Positions 8,776-17,194 of a stretch of 23,792 nt of DNA are shown here, one piece after another. The stretch is from assembly GCA_964624585.1 (NCBI GenBank), contig CAZUXE010000023.1, positions 1 to 23,792 of the forward strand, in the 5' to 3' direction. This DNA is from CAZUXE01 sp964624585 (GTDB lineage: Bacteria; Hydrothermota; Tepidihabitantia; B3-TA06). Position 1 is the first letter of the stretch; each line of letters begins with the position of its first letter. The translations under genes and the position numbers were made by a program. The notes under the pieces are model-generated. The model was not told the DNA's origin. It searched no databases and saw nothing but the letters and a program-made list of their open reading frames with translations.

Positions 8776-10628
8776 GTGCTATATTTCTAATTATTATGTC
8801 ATTTGCCTCCCCGGGTGTAAGGGAGTTGCTTGTTCCAGCTTCACCAATGCAAGCGATATATGCTGAAGCTTTAGTAGCCGCCCATATTTCAACCTCCTAT
8901 TTGGTTAATCCTGCCCTTGCCGCCCGAGAGCGTTACTCTATTGTCGAGGTAAATCACACCGAATGGGTTTTGAATACCCGTAAAGAAAGGCTTGATGTTC
9001 TTCTGCCTATGAATTGGGGTACGCTTGGATTAGGACTTAAGGGTTTTCACGTTTGGGATTTAGAATATCGTCAATCTCCTGACGATAAACCGCAGAAATT
9101 TGCCGCCTATAACGCGGGAGTTTCTCTTAGATATGCCAAGAATTTTGGCAGTTTATGCCTTGGGGGAGAAGCAAGTATTTTTTCAGAGAAAATCTACGAT
9201 TACGCGGCGACGGGATTTGAAGCCTCTTTTGGGGCATTACTACATCTTAAACCGTTTGCAATAGGGGCGTCTGTCGCTAATTTGGGAATGCCTGTAAAGC
9301 TTTTGAATGAATCAGTACCTCTCCCTGCCAAGCTTTACCTTGGCGCCTCATGGAGCGCCTCGGAAAGCTTTGATGTTTTTGCGGGCGCTTCCTATACCCC
9401 AGCGGATACTTCCTTTTCAACCTTTAACGCTTCCTTAGGTCTTAGAGGCCGACTGTTTGATATTCTGGATGTATATGCAGGCGCTGGTTATGGCGCTGTT
9501 CCTCATGTTGGAGGAGGAATAGGAATAAGCTATAAAATGTTCCAAATTAACTACGGCGCTTCCTTGAAACCTGGACTTGGACTTACTCATCACCTTGGGG
9601 CGAGTTTTACCATACTTCCCAAAGAGAAGGGGCCTGACGTAACCGTAGATATTGCGAAGAGGTACGTTGAACAAGGAAGACGTGAGTTGCTTGATAAAGA
9701 TTATCAAAAGGCCCTTTTAAGTTTTGATGTAGCGTTGGTTTTTGCCCCTGAAAATCAAGAGGCGCTTGAGGGGTATCAAAAAGCCCTTGATTTGGAAAGA
9801 GAGCGAAAAATTAATCTTCATCTTGAAGAGGCGCGTAGCTTACGAAAAACAGGCGATTATCTGGACGCTCTTCGTCAATACGAGTTTATTCTTAGTCTTG
9901 AACCGAATAACGAAATTGCACTGGCCGGAAGAACGGATATGATGCTGAAAATTAAAGAAGCTCCAATATTTACTCAAGCTGACTTACCTGAAGGTGCAAT
10001 AAACCTGTTTGAAGCCGGTGTTAAAGCCTTTAGAGACGATAACTTTGTTAAAGCTTTAAGTTATTGGAAGGAGCTGAAGGACAATTATTCTTTAACCGAT
10101 GAAATAAATCCTTTCATTAATTTGGCTGAAAAACGTAAAGCTGAGCAGCTTGATAGCTTGATGCTTGTTTCATACAAAGCTCGCAGGAATAACGCTCTAT
10201 TAAGGGCATTAAAACTTGCCGAAAAGGCCTTAAAGATTGCCCCCGGTGATCAGCGGGCGCATACCCAACGGGAAGAGTTGATAACCTTAATTTACCGCAA
10301 GGTTTCTACTTTAAGAAAAGAGGCTATTGAATATTTTGATGCGCGTAGATATAAGTTTGCTGCAGAGAAGTTTAACGCATTATTGGCGCTTGACCCCACA
10401 GATCAGGTTGCAAAAAGCTATTTACTTAAAATTGAACAGGAACAGCGTTTAACCAAAAAAGACCTGTCGGAACTTAATCTTACCGCTACAAATGCCTATG
10501 CATTGGGTGACTATGATACGGCTATCAAGTTATGGGAACATATAGTATCAGCAGATTCCACATTCCCTAACATAAAACGTAATCTTAAGCGTGCAAAGCA
10601 AAAGAAAGAACTGTTGGGCGATAAGTAA
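8772..10628 (+). CDS. PorV/PorQ-like outer-membrane barrel fused to TPR repeats
   Basis: The N-terminal half (about 25-285) has the glycine- and aromatic-rich alternating pattern of an outer-membrane beta barrel, with an early VNPA motif (45-48) and repeated GxGxG strands, as in the PorV/PorQ (UPF0164) family. In T9SS, PorV carries cargo from the translocon to the attachment complex by binding the cargo's C-terminal domain. Residues about 290-618 form TPR-like helical pairs, for example GRRELLDKDYQKALLSFD, probably facing the periplasm. The fusion of barrel and TPR is not the textbook PorV layout (about 390 aa, barrel only). ATGA overlap with the upstream cargo gene shows tight translational coupling, so the two likely work together. 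The N-terminus, MSAIFLIIMSFASPG, is a weak signal peptide. Family assignment rests on pattern and context. Confidence 0.7.
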   Translation: MSAIFLIIMSFASPGVRELLVPASPMQAIYAEALVAAHISTSYLVNPALAARERYSIVEVNHTEWVLNTRKERLDVLLPMNWGTLGLGLKGFHVWDLEYRQSPDDKPQKFAAYNAGVSLRYAKNFGSLCLGGEASIFSEKIYDYAATGFEASFGALLHLKPFAIGASVANLGMPVKLLNESVPLPAKLYLGASWSASESFDVFAGASYTPADTSFSTFNASLGLRGRLFDILDVYAGAGYGAVPHVGGGIGISYKMFQINYGASLKPGLGLTHHLGASFTILPKEKGPDVTVDIAKRYVEQGRRELLDKDYQKALLSFDVALVFAPENQEALEGYQKALDLERERKINLHLEEARSLRKTGDYLDALRQYEFILSLEPNNEIALAGRTDMMLKIKEAPIFTQADLPEGAINLFEAGVKAFRDDNFVKALSYWKELKDNYSLTDEINPFINLAEKRKAEQLDSLMLVSYKARRNNALLRALKLAEKALKIAPGDQRAHTQREELITLIYRKVSTLRKEAIEYFDARRYKFAAEKFNALLALDPTDQVAKSYLLKIEQEQRLTKKDLSELNLTATNAYALGDYDTAIKLWEHIVSADSTFPNIKRNLKRAKQKKELLGDK

Positions 10629-10713
10629 TTATCGGATAGTTTAGGATTTTTTACAAGACTTAAATAAAAACACTGTAATTATAGGCATAAGTAATTATCT
10701 GATAATTTAGGAT
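10621..10713 (+). repeat. Pair of 27-bp direct repeats at the 3' end of the PorV-like gene
   Basis: 10621-10647, covering the stop codon, and 10687-10713 are identical at 25 of 27 positions. Both contain ATAAGTAATTATC and end TTTAGGAT. They lie 66 bp apart. Function is unknown; they could be a duplicated 3'-processing site or a recombination scar. Confidence 0.7.
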
Positions 10714-11351
10714 GCTTTAAGGAATTGAATTAGACTAGCTTGAATAGTATGGGAGGGAATTATCCCTTTAATAGCGGCAAGGACGACAAGGAGCTAGGCA
10801 GTACTGGCTTGAATGCACAGGGGAATTGATTTCCCCATTAGATTCATGGGTAACTTTATATTCCTCACCTTTGCATCCAGTTCTTCATCCTCAAAAGTGG
10901 CCGCATTTTTTTTATCCCGTTTCTTACTTTTTAGTCGGCGCTAAATTAAACTTTACATCAAGTTCCTTATATTCAACCAAGTGTCGTTCCTTTCGTTAAT
11001 CGTAAGGATAGTATTCCTAATTTATCCAATTCTCTATAAACTAGTGTAACAAACCTTGATAATTAAAATAGATTTTGCGTATATTTTAAGTGAATTTTAT
11101 CTGCTTTATTCTATCCATTATCTTAGCGGCAAACAAAAACTGCAACCCGCATTATTTTTCTTGGAATAATGATCAACTTTTGAGTAGTTTTTGACTACCT
11201 TTTGACTAACTTTTGATAAGCTTTTCTCGCGAGCATTTAAGAATAATGTAGTTTGCTTTTAATACTATGCGGATGTTTCTCAAAAACCGAAAAATTAAGG
11301 CAACTGACGTAAATCCAATACTTATGCGGGCAACAAGAAGTGCTTGAAGGT
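10629..11351. other. Long non-coding region with repeats
   Basis: About 720 bp without a convincing gene. It holds the second 27-bp repeat copy and two similar modules about 69 bp apart. Module one is AGCTTGAAT (10737-10745) followed by hairpin GGGA-ATTA-TCCC (10755-10766). Module two is GGCTTGAAT (10806-10814) followed by hairpin GGGGAA-TTGAT-TTCCCC (10820-10836). The 11-bp repeats at 11175-11217 are also here. On the minus strand, 10797-10940 and 10927-10995 are open in two different frames around a run of eight A, giving charged, protein-like text such as AATFEDEELDAKV. This may be a decayed gene but is too short to claim. Confidence 0.5.
11175..11217 (-). repeat. 11-bp tandem repeat, internal copy
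   Basis: Four consecutive units of 11, 11, 11 and 10 bp: AACTTTTGAGT, AGTTTTTGACT, ACCTTTTGACT, AACTTTTGAT. Read on the minus strand they are variants of AGTCAAAAGTT, the same unit found at 23292-23335. The period is close to one helical turn, so each unit presents the same DNA face. This may be a multimeric protein-binding site or part of a mobile repeat. Confidence 0.75.
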
Positions 11352-11717
11352 TTATGGGCGGGCGGGATTGTTGTTGAAGAAACTATCTGTTTCCGACCAA
11401 GGAGAAGGTGTTTCCTGAACGCTGGCTATTCGCCAATAGTACCATTTTTGTCCGGTTAAAGGAGAGGTGAAAACTTCTAAGTTAAGTAGATACGAAGTAT
11501 CGGAGACAGTAGAGTCAAGGGCAGGATTGTTAAAAAATCTGTTGCTTGCTATCTCAAGTCTGTAATTATTTGCTTTATTGACCCTGCTCCAATAAAAAAT
11601 AAGGCTGTCGCCAGAGGCTGTATCTCCTGATTTCGGAAGCAAAGGCTGCGGAGGCGCAGGTTCAGCTATACAAGCCATCAAACTTAAATAAATAGACGCT
11701 AAGATTAGTTTTTTCAT
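11352..11717 (-). CDS. Small lipoprotein with a fibronectin-III-like domain
   Basis: Predicted lipoprotein of 121 aa. The signal MKKLILASIYLSLMAC ends in a lipobox (LMAC, Cys16). The rest looks like a single fibronectin-III or Ig-like fold: a proline-rich lead (PAPPQPLLPKSGD), W-x-R strands (FYWSRV, YRLEIAS, YYWRIAS) and a closing WSETDSFF. Similar modules occur inside the large cargo protein at 5536 (for example YYWRVVATDSAG), so it may belong to the same family of surface modules. The start is supported by GAGG (11724-11727), 6 nt before the ATG. It is divergent from the sigma-factor gene, with promoters in the shared 151-bp gap. No specific function is recognised. Confidence 0.75.
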   Translation of the reverse strand: MKKLILASIYLSLMACIAEPAPPQPLLPKSGDTASGDSLIFYWSRVNKANNYRLEIASNRFFNNPALDSTVSDTSYLLNLEVFTSPLTGQKWYYWRIASVQETPSPWSETDSFFNNNPARP

Positions 11718-11776
11718 AACTTACCTCATTCAGGAGAATCTTTACTCCTAGTAGACTCAAAAAAAATATTTACAAT

Positions 11777-11804
11777 AGTGTAAGCGTTTTATAGAGCAGG
11801 TCAA
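11777..11804 (-). promoter_or_regulatory. Promoter of the small lipoprotein
   Basis: Minus strand: TTGACC (11799-11804), 16-nt spacer, TACACT (11777-11782), then a leader of about 55-60 nt. The leader can form a small hairpin, AGGAG-TAAAGATT-CTCCT, before the GAGG ribosome-binding site. Confidence 0.55.
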
Positions 11805-11833
11805 GGAGTTTTAGAACTATTCATAAGAGGGTA

Positions 11834-11861
11834 TTGACACTCAGGTTTAGCGCCTTATTAT
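11834..11861 (+). promoter_or_regulatory. Promoter of the sigma-factor operon, probably leaderless
   Basis: TTGACA (11834-11839), 16-nt spacer, TATTAT (11856-11861), then 7 nt to the ATG at 11869. There is no room for a ribosome-binding site. The boxes look like housekeeping-sigma boxes, so the operon need not depend on its own ECF sigma factor. Confidence 0.7.
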
Positions 11862-11868
11862 AGCTTCT

Positions 11869-12450
11869 ATGTCAGCAGGTACTCCTCTTAGTGACTCCGA
11901 AAGGCAGGCTCAGAATGCAGAGGACATAGCTTTGGTTGAAGAGGCCATTCAAGGAAGTCGTCGAGCGCAGCGGGAAATTGTTAAGCGCTACCAGGGGCCT
12001 ATTTTTGCCTATATTTACAGGTGGATGCACAACCGGGCTGACGCTGAAGACCTTACTCAGGATGTTTTCATTAAAATGTTTAATAAACTTGAGACTTATT
12101 CCAGACAGTCTAGTTTCAGGGCTTGGCTATACCGTATTGCGCGTAATCGAACAATCGATCACCTGCGAAGAAAACGTCTTCAAACAGTAGATATTGAAAA
12201 TGTTACCATAGAAGACAAGCAGAATCCTGAAGAGGAGTACGATAAAGCAGAGCAAAAAAATTTATTGGAAAAAGCTATTTCATCACTGCCAGAGTTGTAC
12301 AGAGAAGTATTGCTTCTAAGACACCGTGATGAATTGAGTTATGAAGAAATAACCGATGCAACCGACCTTCCTTTGGGTACTGTAAAGGCTCGCCTGCATA
12401 GAGGTCGAACATTGTTGCGCAAAAAGCTATTGGAGGTGAAACTTTTATGA
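11869..12450 (+). CDS. ECF-type RNA polymerase sigma factor (sigma-70 family, RpoE/SigW type)
   Basis: Alternative sigma factor of 193 aa that redirects RNA polymerase, presumably to envelope genes. Region 2 spans about 22-95 with DAEDLTQDVFIKMF (-10 recognition and core-binding helices) and FRAWLYRIARNRTIDHLRR. Region 4 spans about 135-188 with LPELYREVLLLRHRDELSYEEIT and LGTVKARLHRGRTLLRKKL, the -35 helix-turn-helix. No region 1 or 3 is present, as expected for ECF factors. The stop overlaps the anti-sigma ATG by 4 bp (ATGA), giving equal synthesis of the pair. In Porphyromonas, PorX works with an ECF factor (SigP); whether this is an equivalent is open, since porX lies 7.7 kb away. The target promoter cannot be read from the window. 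Confidence 0.93.
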   Translation: MSAGTPLSDSERQAQNAEDIALVEEAIQGSRRAQREIVKRYQGPIFAYIYRWMHNRADAEDLTQDVFIKMFNKLETYSRQSSFRAWLYRIARNRTIDHLRRKRLQTVDIENVTIEDKQNPEEEYDKAEQKNLLEKAISSLPELYREVLLLRHRDELSYEEITDATDLPLGTVKARLHRGRTLLRKKLLEVKLL

Positions 12451-12986
12451 CTAAATTACCGTCTGTCAATGTGATGGATTGTGCAACGACCAGAAAATGG
12501 ATACAGCGTCAGCTTGACGGGGATAGCCTTCCTCCGAAACTGAAAGAAAAATTCAATGCACACCTTAAGTCATGTAAATTGTGTAACTTATTTGCAAAGC
12601 AACTTTCAGAAACAGTGGAAATGGTTCAGACTATACCTTATCCTGCGCCATCTCTTGGATTTCAGGCTCGTTTGATGAGAAGCCTAGGGCTTGCTCCTCT
12701 GCCTGTTTGGCTACGCTGGTTTACCGGATTTGCCTTAGGGTTTGTTTCACTGTGGATAATATCGCTTATTACGCTTGGCGAATCCCTGTCTTTTGGTCTA
12801 TTCAAACAGCTTGGTTGGATAACACGTTTCTTTAAGTTTTCTAAGGAACTCTTCGGATTTGCCCAAGGTATTGATGCACTTACAATTCTACTGCCTGTTG
12901 GAATAATTTTCACTTTGGTCTTTTTGGGAATCCTATCCTCCCGTATGATGCACAAGTCTCACCACGCTACCCCTAGAAGTATTTAA
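12447..12986 (+). CDS. Zinc-finger anti-sigma factor, two-pass membrane protein
   Basis: Expected to bind and hold the ECF sigma factor encoded just upstream. The N-terminal domain has the ZAS zinc-binding pattern: Cys12, then His39-x3-Cys43-x2-Cys46 (HLKSCKLC). Two hydrophobic segments follow, about 90-111 and 144-165, with a short loop between them. The ZAS domain is then cytoplasmic and the signal could be sensed in the membrane or the inter-helix loop. Typical ZAS anti-sigmas have a single membrane span and a larger periplasmic sensor, so the two-span layout without a sensor domain is a variation. The ATG overlaps the sigma stop by 4 bp. Family level is well supported; the stimulus is unknown. 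Confidence 0.85.
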   Translation: MTKLPSVNVMDCATTRKWIQRQLDGDSLPPKLKEKFNAHLKSCKLCNLFAKQLSETVEMVQTIPYPAPSLGFQARLMRSLGLAPLPVWLRWFTGFALGFVSLWIISLITLGESLSFGLFKQLGWITRFFKFSKELFGFAQGIDALTILLPVGIIFTLVFLGILSSRMMHKSHHATPRSI

Positions 12987-12996
12987 CGGGGGCTGA

Positions 12997-14091
12997 ATGC
13001 AAATTCTTCTATACGTATTCTTATTGACATCAATACAGGGTATGTCTATAGATATTGCTGTAGACAAGGGGCAGGTAAGCTCTGGTGAATCCATTGCCAT
13101 AGATGAAGATTCCACTTATGTTGGCGATATCCTTGTTAAAAATAACGATGCAGTAATTAAAGGTAATGTTCGTGGTGATGTTGCTGTTAAAGAAGGTTAT
13201 CTTAAGCTTAAAGGCAAGGTGCGCGGTGATGTCGCTTTAATGAATTCTAAATACGATATCAGCGGAGTGATTAACGATGGGCTGATTTCTATAAATTCTT
13301 GCGGAAAGGTAAGTGGAATTATTAAAGGTGACGTAGTATTAATTGGCGGAGGACTTAACCTTGATTCGGCAGCAATAGTAGAAGGAGACGTCTCAGTTAT
13401 AGCAGGTGACTACCATAAATCCGACTTTGCTCAATTAGAAGGTAAAGAACAGATTTCAGCGTCGAACGGTTTTGCAAGATGGGTTGCTGATTTATTTTCA
13501 AATATCTTCAAGGGGGTAGGAGGCCTGAAAACGGTGATATTGCCGGCATCGGCCACGAATCTCAATTCGGTCTTGCTTGGCTTTATATTTATTGCATTGC
13601 TTTATGGAGCAGGTCTTGGGTGTTTGTACGCTTTTCCGAAGTGGCAGCGTCGTTCGCGTTTGCAGGTTGAGCGTTATTTCTGGAAAATGCTTTTGACCGG
13701 CGTTATCTTCAGAGTAGCCGCATTTGCTGCGGTTTTGATATTTGTTATATCGGTAATCGGATTAATTATTATTCCGTTTTATATTTTGTTCTGGATTTTT
13801 ATAGCACTCATGGCTATACCGCAGACAGCTTTATGGCTTGGCGCTAAAATAAAAGCGTGGTGGAAAATTAAAACTTCCTCCCAGATACTTCAATATTCCC
13901 TGGGCTTTGTTTTTCTCTATCTTTTGACAATTCTTGCGCTAATCTTTTCCTTGTTCGGTGAATCAATAATTGCAGTTGTTCGCATACTCAAGGTTCTTGG
14001 ATTTCTTGTAATCTTTGTAGGAATAACCCTGGGGCGCGGTGCTATAATTTATCAGATATTTTTTCCAAAAGAGGCGCGGGCTTTAGATTAG
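12997..14091 (+). CDS. Exported bactofilin-like beta-helix protein with C-terminal membrane segments
   Basis: Protein of 364 aa. A signal-like N-terminus, MQILLYVFLLTSIQG, is followed (about 25-150) by short, regularly spaced G-D-V strands (VGDILVKNN, IKGNVRGDVAV, LKGKVRGDVALM, IKGDVVLIGGG, VEGDVSVIAGD). This is the right-handed beta-helix pattern of bactofilins and polymer-forming proteins. From about 190 come roughly five or six hydrophobic stretches, for example VLLGFIFIALLYGAG and FVISVIGLIIIPFYILF. Classical bactofilins are cytoplasmic and lack membrane spans; here the signal would put the beta-helix in the periplasm. It starts 10 nt after the anti-sigma stop behind a GGGGG stretch, so it belongs to the operon and may be a sensor or effector of the module. 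No exact function is known. Confidence 0.7.
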   Translation: MQILLYVFLLTSIQGMSIDIAVDKGQVSSGESIAIDEDSTYVGDILVKNNDAVIKGNVRGDVAVKEGYLKLKGKVRGDVALMNSKYDISGVINDGLISINSCGKVSGIIKGDVVLIGGGLNLDSAAIVEGDVSVIAGDYHKSDFAQLEGKEQISASNGFARWVADLFSNIFKGVGGLKTVILPASATNLNSVLLGFIFIALLYGAGLGCLYAFPKWQRRSRLQVERYFWKMLLTGVIFRVAAFAAVLIFVISVIGLIIIPFYILFWIFIALMAIPQTALWLGAKIKAWWKIKTSSQILQYSLGFVFLYLLTILALIFSLFGESIIAVVRILKVLGFLVIFVGITLGRGAIIYQIFFPKEARALD

Positions 14092-14098
14092 GGAAATA

Positions 14099-14929
14099 AT
14101 GATGCGCTCCAGAAGGAAAAAGGGTTTGCTTACAGGCTTTAAGCGTGAGTTCGCAGATGTAGTAAATAAATATAATCGCAGGAATGGTCCTCTTTTAGCC
14201 AAAGGTCTTGGGTTTAGTTTTTTGTTTGGACTTATCCCTATGCTTTTTTTATCCGTATCTCTAACCGCTTATTTATACAAGGTTACTCCCGGTCTACAGC
14301 GTTTTATAATGGAAGATTTTTTGGCTTTTATTCCTTTTGGAACTAGACAAAACTTGGTATCTCATGTACTTAATGCATCAAATAGCTGGGAAACTATTGG
14401 CATTATGGGAATTTTGATTCTTCTGGTTGTTGCAATGACCCTGTTTGATTCAATAGAGAGAACAATGGCCACTATGCTTGACGCACCGCGTCGTAAATTC
14501 CACTTCGCTAGATTAATTTCTTTAGCCCTGATGGTGGGAGCTGTTTTGGTATTTTTTGGGGCGGCAATTCTTTCCACTGTTACAACGTATTTTAGAAGCG
14601 CATTTAATATTTCACAGGGATTGGTATCATGGGGCGGTAAGCTGATGTCATGGTTGATGTTCGGATTGGTGCTTTTGGGGTTTTTCTATCTGTTTGCCAG
14701 AAGACGTCTTAAGTTTTGGCCTACTTTGGGAATTGCCCTCATTACTTCACTTCTCTGGCAGCTTGTGATTTTTGCAGGTTCCTCCCTAATTAAATATGCG
14801 GGAAGAAAGGTTATAATATATGGCGCCTTGGCATGGGTTACCGCTATTTTGTTGTATCTGCGAATTCTGGCTGAATTGGTGATATTCTCAAGCCTTTTTG
14901 TAAGTAGGGCTTCACCGTCAGACGCTTAA
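14099..14929 (+). CDS. YihY/BrkB family inner-membrane protein
   Basis: Integral membrane protein of 276 aa with a basic cytoplasmic N-terminus (MMRSRRKKGLLTGFKREF) and about six hydrophobic spans (near 35-58, 98-118, 137-160, 180-200, 208-232 and 245-270). It has the YihY/BrkB pattern: early RNGPLLAKGLGFSFLFGLIPML, central FDSIERTMATML and late GALAWVTAILLYLRILAELVIF. The family was once linked to RNase BN and serum resistance; its biochemical role is unsettled. It begins 7 nt after the previous stop and is the last gene of the sigma-factor operon. The next gene runs the other way. Confidence 0.88.
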   Translation: MMRSRRKKGLLTGFKREFADVVNKYNRRNGPLLAKGLGFSFLFGLIPMLFLSVSLTAYLYKVTPGLQRFIMEDFLAFIPFGTRQNLVSHVLNASNSWETIGIMGILILLVVAMTLFDSIERTMATMLDAPRRKFHFARLISLALMVGAVLVFFGAAILSTVTTYFRSAFNISQGLVSWGGKLMSWLMFGLVLLGFFYLFARRRLKFWPTLGIALITSLLWQLVIFAGSSLIKYAGRKVIIYGALAWVTAILLYLRILAELVIFSSLFVSRASPSDA

Positions 14930-15178
14930 GCTTAAGTTTATTCCATAGTCAAAATCTCAAACCTTACCCACAAGAGTTAAAGTTTTTCAAACAAGAATAA
15001 GGCATTTAGCTACACAATGCTCTTAAGATAATAGCGTTTTATCCGTACCATTAACCCTATAATCGCCAATGAAAAGCGAAACCTTATAATTTAGCTTGCA
15101 GTTACTGTTAATGTAGGAAGTTTGCTTTGCGGGGTTGAATTTTCACGAATTGGCAAACCCATCATAGAGGAAACTAAA
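14930..15178. other. Intergenic region between convergent genes
   Basis: No gene is seen. A CTTAAGCTTAAG palindrome follows the YihY stop. GTTTGC near 15120 and GCAAAC near 15152 form a loose inverted repeat. No clear terminator is visible right after the YihY gene; the bidirectional hairpin at 15179-15206 may serve both operons. Confidence 0.4.
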
Positions 15179-15206
15179 AAGGGACAGTCTTACAAGACTG
15201 TCCCTT
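15179..15206 (-). terminator. Strong terminator hairpin between convergent genes
   Basis: AAGGGACAGTCTT (15179-15191) pairs with AAGACTGTCCCTT (15194-15206), an almost loopless 11-13 bp stem. On the minus strand the stem runs into TTTTT (15176-15180), ending the OmpA gene transcript. On the plus strand it is followed by AATTTTATTT, so it may also stop read-through from the sigma operon. Confidence 0.85.
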
Positions 15207-15236
15207 AATTTTATTTAAGGTTTAGGGTTAATTAGT

Positions 15237-17165
15237 CTACATTTCACCGAGAATTACAAACTCAACCCTGCGATTGAGATCGCGTCCGGCATTGGTAGTG
15301 TTGGGAGCAATAGGTTTGCTTTCCCCGTAACCGCGGGCTAACAAACGTCTTGCGTCAATTTGATGGTTTGTGACGAAGTAACTGACTACCGATGCGGCGC
15401 GGGCTTCAGAAAGTTTCTGGTTGTATTCGTCAGAGCCTACGCTGTCAGTATGTCCTTGAATCTCTACGCGGATAGAAGGATTTTCCTTGAGAATTTTGGC
15501 AGCTTCGTCAAGCACGGCATAACTTTCCGGTTTGATAGTAGATTTACCAGTATCAAAATAAATACCGCGTAAAGTGATGCTCATGCCTTTTTTAACCAGT
15601 TTGAATTCCTTTTCGGTAACTTTGTCTTCTGAAATTACCAGTGGTGAGGGTTGTTCAATGTATCCTTCTGCTGAGACAATAATTGCATAAGTTCCTGCGG
15701 GGAGGTCGGCTTTGAATACTCCGGTGGCAGGGTCGGCCTTGATAGGAGGAATATTGGCGTCAGGGAACTTGATAACACCGGCAATTGGTTCTTCTGTCTT
15801 ACGGTCTTTTATCTGTCCTAGAAGTTTGCCTACAACCTTGGTGGTCTTAAGGGCTAAATCCAAATTGGCGGTTTTATTCACTTCAACCTGAATTGTGTTG
15901 ATAGTGGGAAGGAAGTCAGGGGCTGAGGCTTCAACCGACACCACGCCGGTGGGTATTGAATCAATGTGGTAGTATCCGTTATCATCAGAACGTACTGGAG
16001 CTATCTGCAGACCTTTTAGTTTAATTACCGCTTTAACAGGTTTACCGGTTTTGGCGTCTTTTACCACGCCGGTGATAGAACCATAGGTATGTTTGGGCAT
16101 CAGTTTAATACCCTGAGTACTGGTTTCATCTTCCTTGACAACTATTGGGAAACTTGCATCGCGATAACCCTTGGCTTTGGCTATTACGGTTATGACGCCT
16201 ACGGGTACTTCATCAAACTGGAAAACGCCTGTGGTAGGATCAGTTATAACCGGTTCAATATGAATGGATGTATCACTAAAGTATACCTTTGCGGCAATAG
16301 GAGTGCCTGTGATATTATCGCGAACAGAGCCGGCTATTACACCTGTTGGAGGTTTAGGCGGGCGTAGGAAGGGCGATACAAAATTGATGCCAAAGATACC
16401 CTGGAAGGTTGGGTCTTGTCCCAAAAGGGAGATATCCAATCCTAAATCCAGTCCCATACCAAACGGGAAGGTAAATTTGATGCCTGGGGTAATTTTTAAG
16501 GAGTGGCGTCCAAAGTTAAAAAGTGAATCCGTTCCTTGAACAGTGGTCATTTCTAAAGTTACCGCATAGGTTTTGGCTGGCAGTTCTAGCCCAACTCCCA
16601 TTGCAAGGGAATCGGAATCATAATTGGCGGTGCTTCCAAGATATGAGCAATTAGCCACAATATTGAATGGAGCCGCAATGGAAACATCGGCAAAGTCAAA
16701 GCCTAGAATAAGGCCGCCACCATAGCCGAAGCCTGGTTTTTGTCCTGCCGGGGTAAGGCCGAATCCCTGGCTAAGAGAGCCTATGGAGCCATGCCCCATG
16801 AGTCCTATTTTAAGGACTTTGATACCTATAATGCTAGTCTTAAAACCGAATTTCGTATTGTAGAAGCCCATTCTGGTGTGAGAAAACTTAAAGTTATCCG
16901 CCCAAATAGCATAGGTTGGCGAAATCCAGAACTCCATCCACTCCAGAGGAGCAAAGGTTACACCGCCTCGCATTGCGATTTGGTTCCAATTGGTATCTTG
17001 CACTTCTCTCTTTATCAGGGTATTATGTAAAGATAGAGAAAGCATACCGTAACCGTCGGTTTTCGTATCGGTTATTCGATAAAAACCGCGAGAACCTCCG
17101 ATTGCCGGAAAGGCAAAACCTACAGCTACTCCCAGTAGCAGTAATCCTAAAACACGCTTGAACAT
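15237..17165 (-). CDS. OmpA-family outer-membrane protein with three carboxypeptidase-regulatory-like domains
   Basis: Protein of 642 aa. The signal peptide is MFKRVLGLLLLGVAVGFAFP. A beta-rich segment of barrel character (about 25-270) ends in a proline-rich linker. Three carboxypeptidase-regulatory-like (transthyretin-type) repeats start near 273 (GVIAGSVRD), 360 (GSITGVVKD) and 445 (GKLLGQIKD). A C-terminal OmpA domain (about 530-642) has IYFDTGKSTI, the peptidoglycan-binding motif IQGHTDSVGS and DLNRRVEF, expected to grip peptidoglycan and tie the outer membrane to it. A TTG just upstream is rejected in favour of the ATG at 17165, which has AAGGAGG four bases away. It is divergent from a paralogue at 17604. 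T9SS protein PorE also joins such a domain to OmpA, but PorE has a propeller rather than a barrel, so equivalence is only a possibility. Confidence 0.85.
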   Translation of the reverse strand: MFKRVLGLLLLGVAVGFAFPAIGGSRGFYRITDTKTDGYGMLSLSLHNTLIKREVQDTNWNQIAMRGGVTFAPLEWMEFWISPTYAIWADNFKFSHTRMGFYNTKFGFKTSIIGIKVLKIGLMGHGSIGSLSQGFGLTPAGQKPGFGYGGGLILGFDFADVSIAAPFNIVANCSYLGSTANYDSDSLAMGVGLELPAKTYAVTLEMTTVQGTDSLFNFGRHSLKITPGIKFTFPFGMGLDLGLDISLLGQDPTFQGIFGINFVSPFLRPPKPPTGVIAGSVRDNITGTPIAAKVYFSDTSIHIEPVITDPTTGVFQFDEVPVGVITVIAKAKGYRDASFPIVVKEDETSTQGIKLMPKHTYGSITGVVKDAKTGKPVKAVIKLKGLQIAPVRSDDNGYYHIDSIPTGVVSVEASAPDFLPTINTIQVEVNKTANLDLALKTTKVVGKLLGQIKDRKTEEPIAGVIKFPDANIPPIKADPATGVFKADLPAGTYAIIVSAEGYIEQPSPLVISEDKVTEKEFKLVKKGMSITLRGIYFDTGKSTIKPESYAVLDEAAKILKENPSIRVEIQGHTDSVGSDEYNQKLSEARAASVVSYFVTNHQIDARRLLARGYGESKPIAPNTTNAGRDLNRRVEFVILGEM

Positions 17166-17194
17166 CAAGCCTCCTTTTGTTTCATTAATATATC

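Noticed and set aside
16089..17161. Several plus-strand open frames of 81-96 codons opposite the OmpA gene
   Set aside because: They overlap one another and the clearly coding minus-strand gene, and show no family motifs; they are mirror frames of the repeats.
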